From: Planctomycetaceae bacterium
Lineage (GTDB): Bacteria > Planctomycetota > Planctomycetia > Pirellulales > Thermoguttaceae
Assembly: GCA_012719125.1 (NCBI GenBank)
Contig: JAAYAY010000293.1
Coordinates: 1 to 64,000, forward strand
Direction of reading: 5' to 3'
Length of the DNA stretch: 64,000 nt
A model generated the notes under the pieces. That model searched no databases and had not been told where the DNA came from. It saw nothing but the letters and a program-made list of their open reading frames with translations. The translations under genes and the position numbers were made by a program. Of the stretch, positions 50,671 to 59,252 are shown in pieces. Every line of letters starts with the position of its first letter. The stretch's first letter is position 1.

Positions 50671-51303
50671 ATGCACATCGCCGAAGGAACTCTGAGCGGA
50701 TCGACGGAAGGCCTCGTGGTGCTCGGCCTGGGCTGGGCTGTCACGGCGGCCGGCACCGCGATCGGGCTGCGCCGCATGGACTACGAGCGAGTCCCGCAAG
50801 TCGCCCTGCTGAGCGCCGCGTTCTTCGTCGTTTCCCTCATCCAGATCCCTATCGGGCCGACTTCCGTTCACCTGGTGCTTTGCGGCCTCATCGGCCTGGT
50901 GCTCGGTTGGGCGGCCTTCCCCGCCATGCTGGTGGCGCTGACGCTCCAGGTACTTATCGCCGGAGTCGGCGGCCCAACGACGCTCGGAATCAACACCTTT
51001 GTGATGGGGACGCCGGCGATCGTTAGCTATCTCTTGCTGCGCCCAGGCATCCACAGCAAGAGCGAAACCGTCACCTTCGCAGCCGCCTTCTTCGCCGGCG
51101 CGTTCGCCTTGCTGTTCGGCGCGCTCCTTAACGCGAGCGCGTTGGCCCTGGCGGGCGGGAGTTTCCGCCTGTTTGCCGGCGCCTCGTTGATGGCCCACGT
51201 CGTTGCCATGCCGTTGGAAGGCCTGATAACGGCCACGACGGTCGTGTTCCTCCGCAAGGTCCGCCCCGAGTTGCTTGAAGCCCCCTTGCTGGCAACCCGT
51301 TGA
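50671..51303 (+). CDS. nikM: Energy-coupling factor nickel/cobalt transporter S-component
   Basis: A 210-residue membrane protein of the CbiM/NikM family with about six or seven transmembrane segments. It begins MHIAEGTLSGS: the histidine at position 2 is the metal-coordinating N-terminal residue of this family, which confirms 50671 as the start. Other family features are IGPTSVHLVLCGLIGLVLGW (with another conserved His), TLQVLIAGVGGPTTLGINTF and AHVVAMPLEGLITATTVVFL. It is the substrate-binding component of the importer and works with NikQ and NikO. The upstream 66-bp repeat is not part of the gene. Confidence 0.94.
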   Translation: MHIAEGTLSGSTEGLVVLGLGWAVTAAGTAIGLRRMDYERVPQVALLSAAFFVVSLIQIPIGPTSVHLVLCGLIGLVLGWAAFPAMLVALTLQVLIAGVGGPTTLGINTFVMGTPAIVSYLLLRPGIHSKSETVTFAAAFFAGAFALLFGALLNASALALAGGSFRLFAGASLMAHVVAMPLEGLITATTVVFLRKVRPELLEAPLLATR

Positions 51304-51316
51304 AAGAAGCTTCTCA

Positions 51317-51961
51317 ATGCACTTGCGCACCCGAATACTCCGATGGGCACTGCTGGCCGGGCTCGCTTCCGCCCTGCTCGGCGAGTCTGCCCACGCCCAC
51401 TCGATGAACATGTTCGCCTACGCCGAAGGGGGCAGGATTCGCGGAGAGGTCTTCGCTCGCGGAGGAACTCCCTTCATCGGAGCCAAAATCACCGCCTACG
51501 ACCCCCAGGGTGAGACACTGGCGGAGACCACGACCGACGACGCCGGTGAGTTCTCGCTCGTCCCCGCCAAACGCTGCGACTGGCGACTGGTCGCAGAAAC
51601 CGACGACGGGCACCGCGCGGAGTACACCGTGCCGTCGACGGAGTTGTCAGCCGATGTGGCGGAGAACGAGGGCAAGCCGATCGAGCCGTCACAACCGGCC
51701 CCGGAATCGGGGGCAGCCCCTCCGCCACCGCCGACGTCCGAATCCGTTGCTTCCGCTCCGCCTGCGGATGAAAACGCCGACTTGAGCCGGCAGGTCGCCG
51801 CCCTCCGGCGGGAACTCAATCAGCTTCGCGTGGAACTCCGCTGGCAGGACGTCATCGGCGGCGTCGGCTACATTCTCGGGCTGATGGGCCTGACCTTCTA
51901 CTTCCTCGGCGTGCGGAAGCGCGACCGTGAGGCAGGCGGACGAAAAAAATCTACCAGTTAG
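51317..51961 (+). CDS. nikL: NikL-like nickel/cobalt transport accessory protein
   Basis: A 214-residue protein with an N-terminal signal (WALLAGLASALLGESAHA) followed by HAHSMNMFAYAEGGRIRGEV, whose histidine and methionine-rich start is typical of NikL-type components. A carboxypeptidase-regulatory-like fold follows (GGTPFIGAKITAYDPQGETL), then a Pro-rich spacer with a run of prolines, a coiled coil (LSRQVAALRRELNQLRVELR) and one C-terminal membrane segment with a basic end. It probably couples metal capture outside the cytoplasmic membrane to NikM. It lies 13 bp after nikM. Confidence 0.85.
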   Translation: MHLRTRILRWALLAGLASALLGESAHAHSMNMFAYAEGGRIRGEVFARGGTPFIGAKITAYDPQGETLAETTTDDAGEFSLVPAKRCDWRLVAETDDGHRAEYTVPSTELSADVAENEGKPIEPSQPAPESGAAPPPPPTSESVASAPPADENADLSRQVAALRRELNQLRVELRWQDVIGGVGYILGLMGLTFYFLGVRKRDREAGGRKKSTS

Positions 51962-51990
51962 ACGCCCCCCAAGGCCTGAACGGTTTCGTC

Positions 51991-52737
51991 ATGCACCATG
52001 TCCCCAGAAGTTCCGGCCCGTTGCTCGATCGAATCGACCCGCGAGGACGCATCGTCGCTGCCCTGGCATTCTCGCTCCTCGCGGCCGTGGCCAACCGCCC
52101 CGCGACAGTTCTGGCCGCCTTGGCCCTGGCTGTCCTCGGCACGGCGATCAGCGGCCTGCGGTTCGGCACGGTCCTGCGGCGGTTGGCGCCCGTCAACGTG
52201 TTCATGCTATTGCTGATCGCGCTGATGCCGCTCGCTTCCGGTGGGCGAGCGATCGGAAGCCTCGGCCCGCTCCATTATGGCGAGGAGGGGCTGCGGCTCG
52301 CCCTGACGATTGCCGTCAAGGGGAACGCGATCGTGCTCATGCTGGTGGCCCTGCTCGGCTCCCTCGACGTCACCACGGTAGGCCACGCGCTGAACCACCT
52401 TCGAGTGCCCGACAAACTGACGCACCTGCTCTTGTTCACCGTTCGCTATCTCGACGTGCTGCGGCGGGAGTACGAACGGCTCAATGCCGCCATGCGTCTG
52501 CGAGGGTTCCATCCGAGAGCAAACGGGCACACCTACCGGACCTACGGACACCTGATCGGAATGCTGTTGGTGCGAAGCCTGGACCGATCGGAACGTGTCG
52601 TGGCAGCCATGAAATGCCGCGGGTTTCGCGGCCACTTCTACCTGCTCGATCACTTTCATTTCTCGCGCTGCGACGTGCCCTTCGCCCTGGCCGCGCTCTT
52701 CTCGTTGGCGGCACTCGCCTGGTTGGAGTGGCTATGA
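51991..52737 (+). CDS. nikQ: Energy-coupling factor transporter transmembrane protein (CbiQ/NikQ)
   Basis: A 248-residue T-component with about five membrane segments. It starts with LLDRIDPRGRIVAALAFSLL and has the coupling helices with AMRLRGF and AAMKCRGFRG, two A-R-G type motifs that touch the ATPase (ARG/MRLRGF and MKCRGF). It transmits ATP hydrolysis from NikO to NikM. The stop overlaps the nikO start by 4 bp (ATGA). Confidence 0.93.
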   Translation: MHHVPRSSGPLLDRIDPRGRIVAALAFSLLAAVANRPATVLAALALAVLGTAISGLRFGTVLRRLAPVNVFMLLLIALMPLASGGRAIGSLGPLHYGEEGLRLALTIAVKGNAIVLMLVALLGSLDVTTVGHALNHLRVPDKLTHLLLFTVRYLDVLRREYERLNAAMRLRGFHPRANGHTYRTYGHLIGMLLVRSLDRSERVVAAMKCRGFRGHFYLLDHFHFSRCDVPFALAALFSLAALAWLEWL

Positions 52738-53396
52738 ACGACGCGCTGGTCAGATTCGATCAGGTGACCTTCGGCTACGGCGACCGGACCGTGCTCGACG
52801 CCTGCGACCTCAACCTGCACGCCGGCGAGCGGCTCGGCCTGGCCGGCGCCAACGGATCGGGAAAAACCACGCTGTTGAGCCTGATCGTGGGCCTCCATCG
52901 CCCGCAGCACGGGCAGGTCTTCGTGTTGGGCCGGCCGCGGCAAAGCGAGGCCGACTTCCGCGAGATTCGTGGTCCCGTCGGAATGCTGTTTCAGGATTCC
53001 GACGACCAACTCTTCAGTCCGACCGTGGCCGAGGACGTGGCCTTTGGACCGTTCAACCTGGGCCGGTCGAGGGCGGACGTCGAGGCAATCGTGGCGCGAA
53101 CGCTGGCCCAACTCGGCATGCAGGAATACGCCGATCGCGTCACCTACAAGCTCTCGGGCGGCGAGAAACGCCTCGTGGCCATCGCTACCGTGCTGGCCAT
53201 GGAACCGGAAGTGCTCCTGCTCGATGAACCGACCGCCGGCCTCGACGAAGCCGCCCGACAGCGAGTGATCGAAATCCTCCTCGGGCTCCCCCAGGCCATG
53301 TTGATCGTCTCCCACGATCGCGACTTCCTGGATCACACGGCAACTAGAAGAACGCGACTCGAACGCGGGCGGCTGCTCACTCTTCCAGCACCTTGA
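52734..53396 (+). CDS. nikO: Energy-coupling factor transporter ATP-binding protein (CbiO/NikO)
   Basis: A 220-residue ABC ATPase. Walker A is GANGSGKTT (residues about 38-46), the Q-loop lies in GMLFQDSDDQLFSPTVAEDV (the DQLF form is typical of CbiO), the signature is LSGGEKR (140-146), Walker B is VLLLDEPTAGLD (about 160-171), and the switch histidine is in IVSHDRDFLD. It powers the importer in the cytosol. A single ATPase gene suggests a homodimer. The 3' end overlaps the convergent DUF1080 gene by 20 bp. Confidence 0.95.
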   Translation: MNDALVRFDQVTFGYGDRTVLDACDLNLHAGERLGLAGANGSGKTTLLSLIVGLHRPQHGQVFVLGRPRQSEADFREIRGPVGMLFQDSDDQLFSPTVAEDVAFGPFNLGRSRADVEAIVARTLAQLGMQEYADRVTYKLSGGEKRLVAIATVLAMEPEVLLLDEPTAGLDEAARQRVIEILLGLPQAMLIVSHDRDFLDHTATRRTRLERGRLLTLPAP

Positions 53397-54165
53397 TCTC
53401 CACCTTCCGGAACTCGCACGGATGACTTTCAGATTGGAGTGAAATCGAGCCGCCTTCCAGCATCACCTGGCCGTCCTTGATGAGCTTCTTCGCGTCGGCG
53501 TCGTTCGGATCGAGTTGCGGCTCTCCGTATTCAAACACCTGTTCGCCATTCACTCTATGGCGAATCAGCTTGTTGCCGTGGACCTCGACTTCCACAGTCA
53601 CCCATTGGTCGCCGTGGTAGGTCTTCGATGAGGAACTGTTGCAGTGGCGGGTGATCAGCTTGCCGTCCTGAACGAAGTGCGTGCCGGGAGTGCAGACGTT
53701 CGCCGTGGGGCGGTCGCCTTGGCCGCCGCCCCCGAGCAGTTGCACCTCGATCGAGACCGGGAAGTCCTGCTCCTTCGCCATGCTCTCGGGCGATTGGCCA
53801 TGGATCATAATCCCGCTGTTCCGGAACGCCCAACTGGGGCCGCCCGGCGTCTGCTCCCCTACGAACCGGTACTCGACGCGGAGGATGTAATGAGAGAACG
53901 GCTTCTCGTAGAAGATATGCCCGAACTTTCCGTCGAATTTCTCATACCCGTCGTAGGCGACCTTGAGCACCCCGTCCTCCACCCGAAAGGTATTGGCGTA
54001 GTTGTCGCCCAACTCGTAGCCGGTGATCTTGACCTTCCAGCCGCTCAGGTCCTTGCCGTTGAAAAGTTGCACCCATTCGTCGGCCTCTGCACGTCCGCCG
54101 GGGGCAAACGTGAAAACTGCAAGAAGCGCGAGTGTGGCCGGAATACGATGAACGAGCAGGTTCAT
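53377..54165 (-). CDS. DUF1080 (3-keto-disaccharide hydrolase-like) secreted protein
   Basis: A 262-residue secreted protein of the DUF1080 family, a concanavalin-like fold also called 3-keto-disaccharide hydrolase. The signal peptide (PATLALLAVFTFAPGGRA) is followed by WVQLFNGKDLSGWKVK, then SHYILRVEYRFVGEQ, SWAFRNSGIMIHGQSPES and VSIEVQLLGGGG, which are family hallmarks. A WVTVEVEVHGNKLIRHRVNG segment and a C-terminal EFRKVEIKVLEE complete the fold. It is expected to act on oligosaccharides or bind them outside the cytoplasmic membrane. The beta-helix gene ends eight bases upstream, so both are likely co-transcribed. Confidence 0.93.
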   Translation of the reverse strand: MNLLVHRIPATLALLAVFTFAPGGRAEADEWVQLFNGKDLSGWKVKITGYELGDNYANTFRVEDGVLKVAYDGYEKFDGKFGHIFYEKPFSHYILRVEYRFVGEQTPGGPSWAFRNSGIMIHGQSPESMAKEQDFPVSIEVQLLGGGGQGDRPTANVCTPGTHFVQDGKLITRHCNSSSSKTYHGDQWVTVEVEVHGNKLIRHRVNGEQVFEYGEPQLDPNDADAKKLIKDGQVMLEGGSISLQSESHPCEFRKVEIKVLEE

Positions 54166-54173
54166 TTCAAACC

Positions 54174-55133
54174 TCAACTCTCTGCCGGAGCTTCCTTGTC
54201 GTCAGCCTGGCGGTCGTCGATGCCGCCTTCGACCCGCTTGTCGTCGACAATCACGACGCCGCCCCGGTCGAGCCAGGCGGGGGCCGTGTTCGAGAGCAGA
54301 TTGGACTGGCGGACAAACGTCTCGGAGTAGGGATTGGTGAGCAACTGGGCCTCACCGTTGTTGCCGAGGAGCGACGAATTGATGGTGACGACCGACGCTC
54401 CGCCGACCGCGACGCCCGCACGTCCGTTTCCCCGGCAGGTCACTTCCTGGAGAACGATATCCCGGGCGCTGTTGTGGGCGTTGACGGCGTCGAGCTGGAA
54501 ACCCTGGATGGTCAGATCGAGGATTGCCACATTCTGCACGTGGAACAAGGTGATTCCGACCGGCCGCGTGGCCACGGTGAGGGCATAGTCCTCAGGGCGT
54601 TTCATCGGCTCGGCGCGGAAGTAGATGTGGCCGCCGTACAGGCACCACTCGAGCGGCTGAAGCTCGGGCGGGGTCGTGCAGGGATGGGTACAGAGGATGC
54701 GAACCAGGGGACGGTGGTCGAGAAACAGTTGCTGGTAAGCCAGATGCCGGGGGCGAAAACGAAAGACGTTGTCGTAAACGTGCTGCCAGCTATCGGCGTC
54801 GATCTCGTCGGCCCCTTCCAGGATGACGCCGTTTCCTTGAATCGTCAAAGGACGCGTTTCGCTCCCGCTGTGCCGGCTGCCGAACAGCGTCAGACTCTCG
54901 CGGTAGGGTTGGCCCGTGTTGGCCAGCACGATGCGATCGCCGGGAATGGCAATCTCCAGCGCTCGGGCGATCGTCTTCACCGGCCCGGCCTGGTCATTCA
55001 GAGATTCCGGTCGGATTCCGAGGTACCGATCGTTGCCGGCAAGGTTGTTGACGTGAATGTCCCGCCCCCAGGCGGCTGCGGAACAGCCCACCAGGATGCC
55101 GAGGACAGCAACCCAACGAAACAGAGTGCACAT
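54174..55133 (-). CDS. Right-handed beta-helix protein, secreted
   Basis: A 319-residue secreted protein. The signal (VAVLGILVGCSAAAWG) leads into RDIHVNNLAGNDRYLGIRPE, the usual start of beta-helix proteins. Repeated turns such as RPLTIQGNGVILEGADEI, NVAILDLTIQGFQLDAVNAH, DIVLQEVTCRGNGRAGVAVG and VVTINSSLLGNNGEAQLLTN are the rungs of a right-handed parallel beta-helix, found in pectate lyases and related enzymes. No catalytic set was assigned. It forms an operon with the DUF1080 gene 8 bp downstream. Confidence 0.9.
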   Translation of the reverse strand: MCTLFRWVAVLGILVGCSAAAWGRDIHVNNLAGNDRYLGIRPESLNDQAGPVKTIARALEIAIPGDRIVLANTGQPYRESLTLFGSRHSGSETRPLTIQGNGVILEGADEIDADSWQHVYDNVFRFRPRHLAYQQLFLDHRPLVRILCTHPCTTPPELQPLEWCLYGGHIYFRAEPMKRPEDYALTVATRPVGITLFHVQNVAILDLTIQGFQLDAVNAHNSARDIVLQEVTCRGNGRAGVAVGGASVVTINSSLLGNNGEAQLLTNPYSETFVRQSNLLSNTAPAWLDRGGVVIVDDKRVEGGIDDRQADDKEAPAES

Positions 55134-55553
55134 CGAATCCGGCTCCCAAGATCAAGTCCGCGCGCAACGAGCCCGCAAGCAGGACCTTCAAGTCTAGCAT
55201 ACCGCGACCCGCAATGTGGAAAAATCGCTACAATTGGCGAGGCAAAAGGGGCGGTTCCTTACCCGCTTGGTGGCATCGTGAGGGAATTGAGGCGGTGGTT
55301 GCCGTTTCCCGGGTTGCCCGTGTAGATTGGATTGGTACGTGGTTTCACCGGGCAGCATCTGGCTAGCCTGTTGAAAAAGGGGGACTGGCTCCGCAACATC
55401 CTGTAGCCCTGCAACACCGGACATGCTGCCGGTTGCGGTGCCTGTCCCCCTTTTTCGACAGGCTGGGATCTGGCCCCCCAGTCTTGTTTGTATCGCTATC
55501 CGCTTTTTTACCAAGGGTTTGCGCTACTCACCCGGTTGTGGCTCCAGGAGGGC
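55134..55553. other. Divergent intergenic region with palindromic element
   Basis: It contains the second ~100-bp palindrome at 55365-55464. No gene was supported. AGGAGGG at 55546-55552 is the ribosome binding site of the macro-domain gene. Confidence 0.45.
55365..55464. repeat. Palindromic ~100-bp dispersed element, copy 2
   Basis: AGCCTGTTGAAAAAGGGGG at the left and CCCCCTTTTTCGACAGGCT at the right are reverse complements with a single mismatch. The interior, GACTGGCTCCGCAACATCCT and GCTGCCGGTTGCGGTGCCT, matches the copy at 49564-49662. It forms a long hairpin and has no coding capacity. Confidence 0.9.
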
Positions 55554-56099
55554 ATGGTGAAGATCTCGATCAATGGCCAGACCATCGAATTGGCCCAAGG
55601 CGACGTCACGCTCCAACAGGTGGATGCGATTGTGAACGCCGCCAACAGCCGGTTGGCCGGCGGGGGGGGCGTCGACGGAGCCATCCACCGGCGTGGCGGA
55701 CCGGCCATCATGGAAGAGACCGACCGCCGTTACCCGCAGGGGTGTCCGACGGGAACCGCCGTGATTTCCGGCGCAGGCAGACTCGCGGCGAAGCACGTGA
55801 TCCACACCGTCGGACCGGTCTGGAGCGGCGGCAAGCGAGGCGAAGCCGAACTGCTTGCCTCCGCCTATCGCAGTTGCCTCGATCTGGCCGTTGCCAACGA
55901 TTGTCGTAGTATCGCCTTTCCGGCGCTGAGCACTGGCGAGTACGGGTACCCGATCGATCAGGCGGCCCGGATTGCCCTGCAAGCCGTGACGTCCTTCTTG
56001 TCCGAGAAGGCAGCCCCCGAACTGGTCCGTTTCGTGTTGTTCACGGAAGGCGCCTACGGGGCATTCGCCGCCGCTTTGGAAGAGATTCGCGCGAAGTGA
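55554..56099 (+). CDS. Macro domain protein (O-acetyl-ADP-ribose deacetylase-like)
   Basis: A 181-residue macro domain. It begins [20 protein letters not shown] and has [66 protein letters not shown] and [20 protein letters not shown], the full signature of the YmdB/MacroD class. It hydrolyses O-acetyl-ADP-ribose or removes ADP-ribose from acidic side chains. The ATG at 55554 is only two bases from AGGAGG; the GTG three bases on would have better spacing. TauE follows after 9 bp. Confidence 0.95.
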   Translation: MVKISINGQTIELAQGDVTLQQVDAIVNAANSRLAGGGGVDGAIHRRGGPAIMEETDRRYPQGCPTGTAVISGAGRLAAKHVIHTVGPVWSGGKRGEAELLASAYRSCLDLAVANDCRSIAFPALSTGEYGYPIDQAARIALQAVTSFLSEKAAPELVRFVLFTEGAYGAFAAALEEIRAK

Positions 56100-56108
56100 G
56101 TTGACTCT

Positions 56109-56993
56109 ATGAACTTCGTCATCCCCGGAATCATCGGCCTTGTGGCAGGCGTATTGGGCGGACTGTTGGGAATCGGCGGCTCGCTGATCATCATCCCCGC
56201 GCTGATCCTCTATCTCAGCTATACCGCGGCCGGATATCGGGGCGACGATCAGCACTTGCTGCAAGCGGCCGCCATGATCGTCAACGTCTTCGTCGCGGCC
56301 CCGTCGGTGCTGGCGCACTGGAAGGCGGGCGCGATTATGCGTTCCGTGGTGACCTGGCTGATTCCTTCGGCCGTTGTGGGGATCGTGACGGGGGTCGCGC
56401 TGAGCAATAGCTCGGTGTTCGCCCGCGAGAACGGCGCCTATTTGGCGATGATTCTCTGCGGATTCCTGGTCTACGTGATGATCTACAACGCGCATCGCAT
56501 GTTTCGTCCGCCCCTCTTGGCCGAGGGTGAAGCCCCCCCTCCGGCGGCTCCGGCAAGAGTGATTTGTGCAGGGCTGGTCATGGGAGTGTTTGCCGGACTT
56601 CTCGGCGTGGGAGGGGGAGCTATCTGCGTGCCCATTCAGCAGATCGCCCTCAAGATTCCGCTGCGGCGGGCGATCGCCAACAGCGCGGCGACGATCCCCT
56701 TCGCTTCCCTGATCGGGGCCGTTCACAAGAATCTGACCCTCGCCGATCACGGCGTCGCAATCACCGATTCTCTGCTGCTGGCTGCCATGCTGATCCCGAC
56801 GGCCGTCGTGGGGAGCTATTTCGGCGGGCGATTGACTCACGTATTGCCCCGGCGCGTCCTGCGCGTCATTTTCATCCTCTTTCTGGCCACCGTCACAATC
56901 CTCACATTCACCAAGGCTCGCAAGGCCCTCGACCGATCGCAGGCCCTTTCGGCCCCTGCCCGGCAGGCTGCACCCGCGCCGGAGACGATTTGA
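56109..56993 (+). CDS. TauE/SafE family sulfite exporter-like permease
   Basis: A 294-residue membrane protein with about eight transmembrane segments. Two repeats with GGLLGIGGSLIIIPALILY and AGLLGVGGGAICVPIQQIAL mark the TauE/SafE family. The second half has IANSAATIPFASLIGAVH and VGSYFGGRLTHVLPRRVLRV. It exports sulfite, sulfoacetate or similar anions, or takes part in other anion transport; the substrate cannot be inferred. It directly follows the macro-domain gene (9 bp) and may share its transcript. Confidence 0.93.
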   Translation: MNFVIPGIIGLVAGVLGGLLGIGGSLIIIPALILYLSYTAAGYRGDDQHLLQAAAMIVNVFVAAPSVLAHWKAGAIMRSVVTWLIPSAVVGIVTGVALSNSSVFARENGAYLAMILCGFLVYVMIYNAHRMFRPPLLAEGEAPPPAAPARVICAGLVMGVFAGLLGVGGGAICVPIQQIALKIPLRRAIANSAATIPFASLIGAVHKNLTLADHGVAITDSLLLAAMLIPTAVVGSYFGGRLTHVLPRRVLRVIFILFLATVTILTFTKARKALDRSQALSAPARQAAPAPETI

Positions 56994-57121
56994 CTTGCCC
57001 CGGAAATAACCTAACTTTTCTTTTGGGAACATCCCGCATTCCTTCTCTTGCGAGCCAACGCTTCGCACGATAGTACAGCATGCCGCGACACAACGTGGTT
57101 CCGGGGCAACAGAGGTGCGCC

Positions 57122-57316
57122 ATGAGAGCTATTCTAAGATTTCTCCAGAGTGAAGACGGCCCGGTTGCCGTTGAGTATTCGGTGATGTTGGCGCTGATTA
57201 TCATGATGGCCCTCACGGCGATCACGTCGCTCGGATCGAGCAACAGCGTCTTCTGGGGCGACATCAATACGAAGGCAACCGACGCTTTCGACGAAGCACA
57301 TACCCATCTCGAGTGA
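57122..57316 (+). CDS. Flp/Fap family type IVb pilin subunit
   Basis: A 64-residue pilin of the Flp type: FLQSEDGPVAVEYSVMLALI has the charged N-terminus, the Gly cleavage position before P/VAVEYS and the conserved Glu that follows. A long hydrophobic helix and a short polar tail complete the subunit. The start at 57122 has AGAGG about eight bases upstream. Tad-type secretion genes are not adjacent, so the assembly machinery must lie elsewhere. Cell-surface location expected. Confidence 0.92.
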   Translation: MRAILRFLQSEDGPVAVEYSVMLALIIMMALTAITSLGSSNSVFWGDINTKATDAFDEAHTHLE

Positions 57317-57598
57317 CGGCTTTCGCTCGGAAGACGGTTGTCGCCAAATCACGGGCCTCTGCTCGGCCCGCGCAACCGTCAGAATCCGTACGCTCCTCGG
57401 CCATTCCGGTGTCGAGAAAACACCGCTCCCCGCTGCCCACTCCTCTGTAGCGTATGGTTCTTGAGGGGCCGCTAACAGAACCGCCGAATCTCTCCGTCGG
57501 TACCCATGGGAAACTCGGCCAACCTGTTAGGGGCTTCCAAAGCCGCGATCCCGTGCTCGCGGATCGACTCGACGGATTTCCATCCAGGGTTCTCTATC

Positions 57599-59248
57599 AT
57601 GGCCAAACTCGCAGAAGACGCCGCGACCTCGCCGGCCTTGTTGCCGATTGCGGATCGACTCCGTCCAGCCGACCACCGGGCTCTGGAGTTGCTCGAGGCG
57701 AGCTTCGGCGTCCCCTTCGCACTGGTTGACGGTCAATCGGGAGAACTCCTGTTTCGCTCCGAGGGGCCGCCCGACAGCGACTGGCAATTGCGAGGCGAAC
57801 TGTGCCGGGTGGTCGCTCGCCGAGGACGTCCGGAAATCATCCAGGATGAAGAACCCTTTGCCGTTCTGGCTGTTCCGCTCGGCGCTCTGGGCAGCGACGG
57901 CCGGGTGGCCGTGAGCACTTTTGTGGTTCGTCCGGTGCAGCGTCGCGAAGACGTGGTCCAGGCGGCCCAAGTGCTGGGAATGCCAGCCGAGGCGGCCCTG
58001 GAGTGGGCGGCGAAACAGGTTACCTGGGCGCGCCCCTCGCTGGAACGCGTGGCCCGGATGACGCTCGATCACGGACGCGCCCTGTGCGAGGTGCGGAAAT
58101 CGGAAGCAGAAATCGAAAGCGTTTCGCAGAATCTCGCGAACACCTACGAAGAAATCTCCCTCATCTATCGCATCACTCACAATCTGCGGATTTCGCGGTC
58201 CGACGAGGAGTTGGGCCGGCTGGCCTTGAAGTGGCTGGCCGACGTCGTGCCCGCTCGGGCCCTGGCACTGCAAATGCTACCGCGCCAGCAGGAAGACCAG
58301 GCTTCGCCCACAGGAGCGAGAAGCGAGCCGCGTGTTCTCTTCCATGGCGACAGTCCCCTCGACGAACAGGAATTTGTCGAGGTCCTGGACCGGTTGGCCC
58401 TCCGCTCCACGAGCCAGCCGGTGGTGCTCAACGCGACTCAGGCGACGCGGTCCGACTGGCAGGTCGGCCGGGTGCGCCAGTTGGTCGTGGTACCCCTCAC
58501 CGAAGGCGACAAGCTGCTGGGCCACCTGGCGGCCCTCAACCACGTCGAGGACCTCGAATTCGGCACCGTGGAGGCCAGCCTCCTCAACTCGGTCGCCGCG
58601 ATTCTGAGCATTCACAGCAGCAACATCGAGCTCTACCGGCAACAGCGCGAACTGCTCGAAGGGATCATTCGAGCGCTGATCTCTTCGATCGACGCCAAAG
58701 ACCCGTACACCTGCGGCCACAGCGACCGGGTGGCGCGAATCTCCGTGCGACTTGCCCAGCAGTTGGAGTGCGATGCGTCGCTGGTCGAAGCCATCTACCT
58801 CTCCGGCCTGCTCCACGACATCGGCAAGATCGGCATCGACGACGCCGTGCTCCGCAAGCCCGGGAAACTGACCGACGAGGAATACGAACACATCAAGACC
58901 CACGTCACGGTGGGACACAGGATTCTCCGCGATCTGCGGAAACTGGACGAGGTGCTCCCGGTCGTGCTGCACCACCACGAATCGTGGGACGGGAAGGGAT
59001 ATCCCGGCCGGTTGGGCGCCGAGGAGATCCCCCTCTCGGCCCGCATCGTGGCCGTAGCCGACGCCTACGACGCCATGGCCAGCAATCGCCCCTATCGCCA
59101 GGGCATGCCGATGGAGAAGATCGAGTCGATCTTCCGCAGCGGCGCCGGCCAACAGTGGGACCCCGCCATCGTCGGCGCCCTCATGGACGCCCTAGACGAT
59201 ATCCAGCAGATCTCCCAATCGGAAAGCGTGCAAGCGCCCTCTTATTGA
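57599..59248 (+). CDS. HD-GYP domain phosphodiesterase with N-terminal sensor
   Basis: A 549-residue signalling protein. Residues about 200-355 form a GAF-like domain preceded by a helical linker (EISLIYRITHNLRISRSDEE). Residues about 365-535 are an HD-GYP domain with HSDRVARISVRLAQQL, LLHDIGKIGIDDAVLRKPG, HHHESWDGKGYPGRLG and RIVAVADAYDAMASNRPYRQ, all metal-binding and signature residues intact. It is likely to degrade cyclic-di-GMP. The GGDEF protein at 30365-31990 would be the counterpart. It converges with the XylR gene 4 bp away. Confidence 0.92.
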   Translation: MAKLAEDAATSPALLPIADRLRPADHRALELLEASFGVPFALVDGQSGELLFRSEGPPDSDWQLRGELCRVVARRGRPEIIQDEEPFAVLAVPLGALGSDGRVAVSTFVVRPVQRREDVVQAAQVLGMPAEAALEWAAKQVTWARPSLERVARMTLDHGRALCEVRKSEAEIESVSQNLANTYEEISLIYRITHNLRISRSDEELGRLALKWLADVVPARALALQMLPRQQEDQASPTGARSEPRVLFHGDSPLDEQEFVEVLDRLALRSTSQPVVLNATQATRSDWQVGRVRQLVVVPLTEGDKLLGHLAALNHVEDLEFGTVEASLLNSVAAILSIHSSNIELYRQQRELLEGIIRALISSIDAKDPYTCGHSDRVARISVRLAQQLECDASLVEAIYLSGLLHDIGKIGIDDAVLRKPGKLTDEEYEHIKTHVTVGHRILRDLRKLDEVLPVVLHHHESWDGKGYPGRLGAEEIPLSARIVAVADAYDAMASNRPYRQGMPMEKIESIFRSGAGQQWDPAIVGALMDALDDIQQISQSESVQAPSY

Positions 59249-59252
59249 ACGC

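Noticed and set aside
55365-55464. Rho-independent terminator
   Set aside because: The palindrome is repeated almost unchanged at 49564-49662 and has internal conserved sequence, which fits a dispersed element better than a plain terminator.
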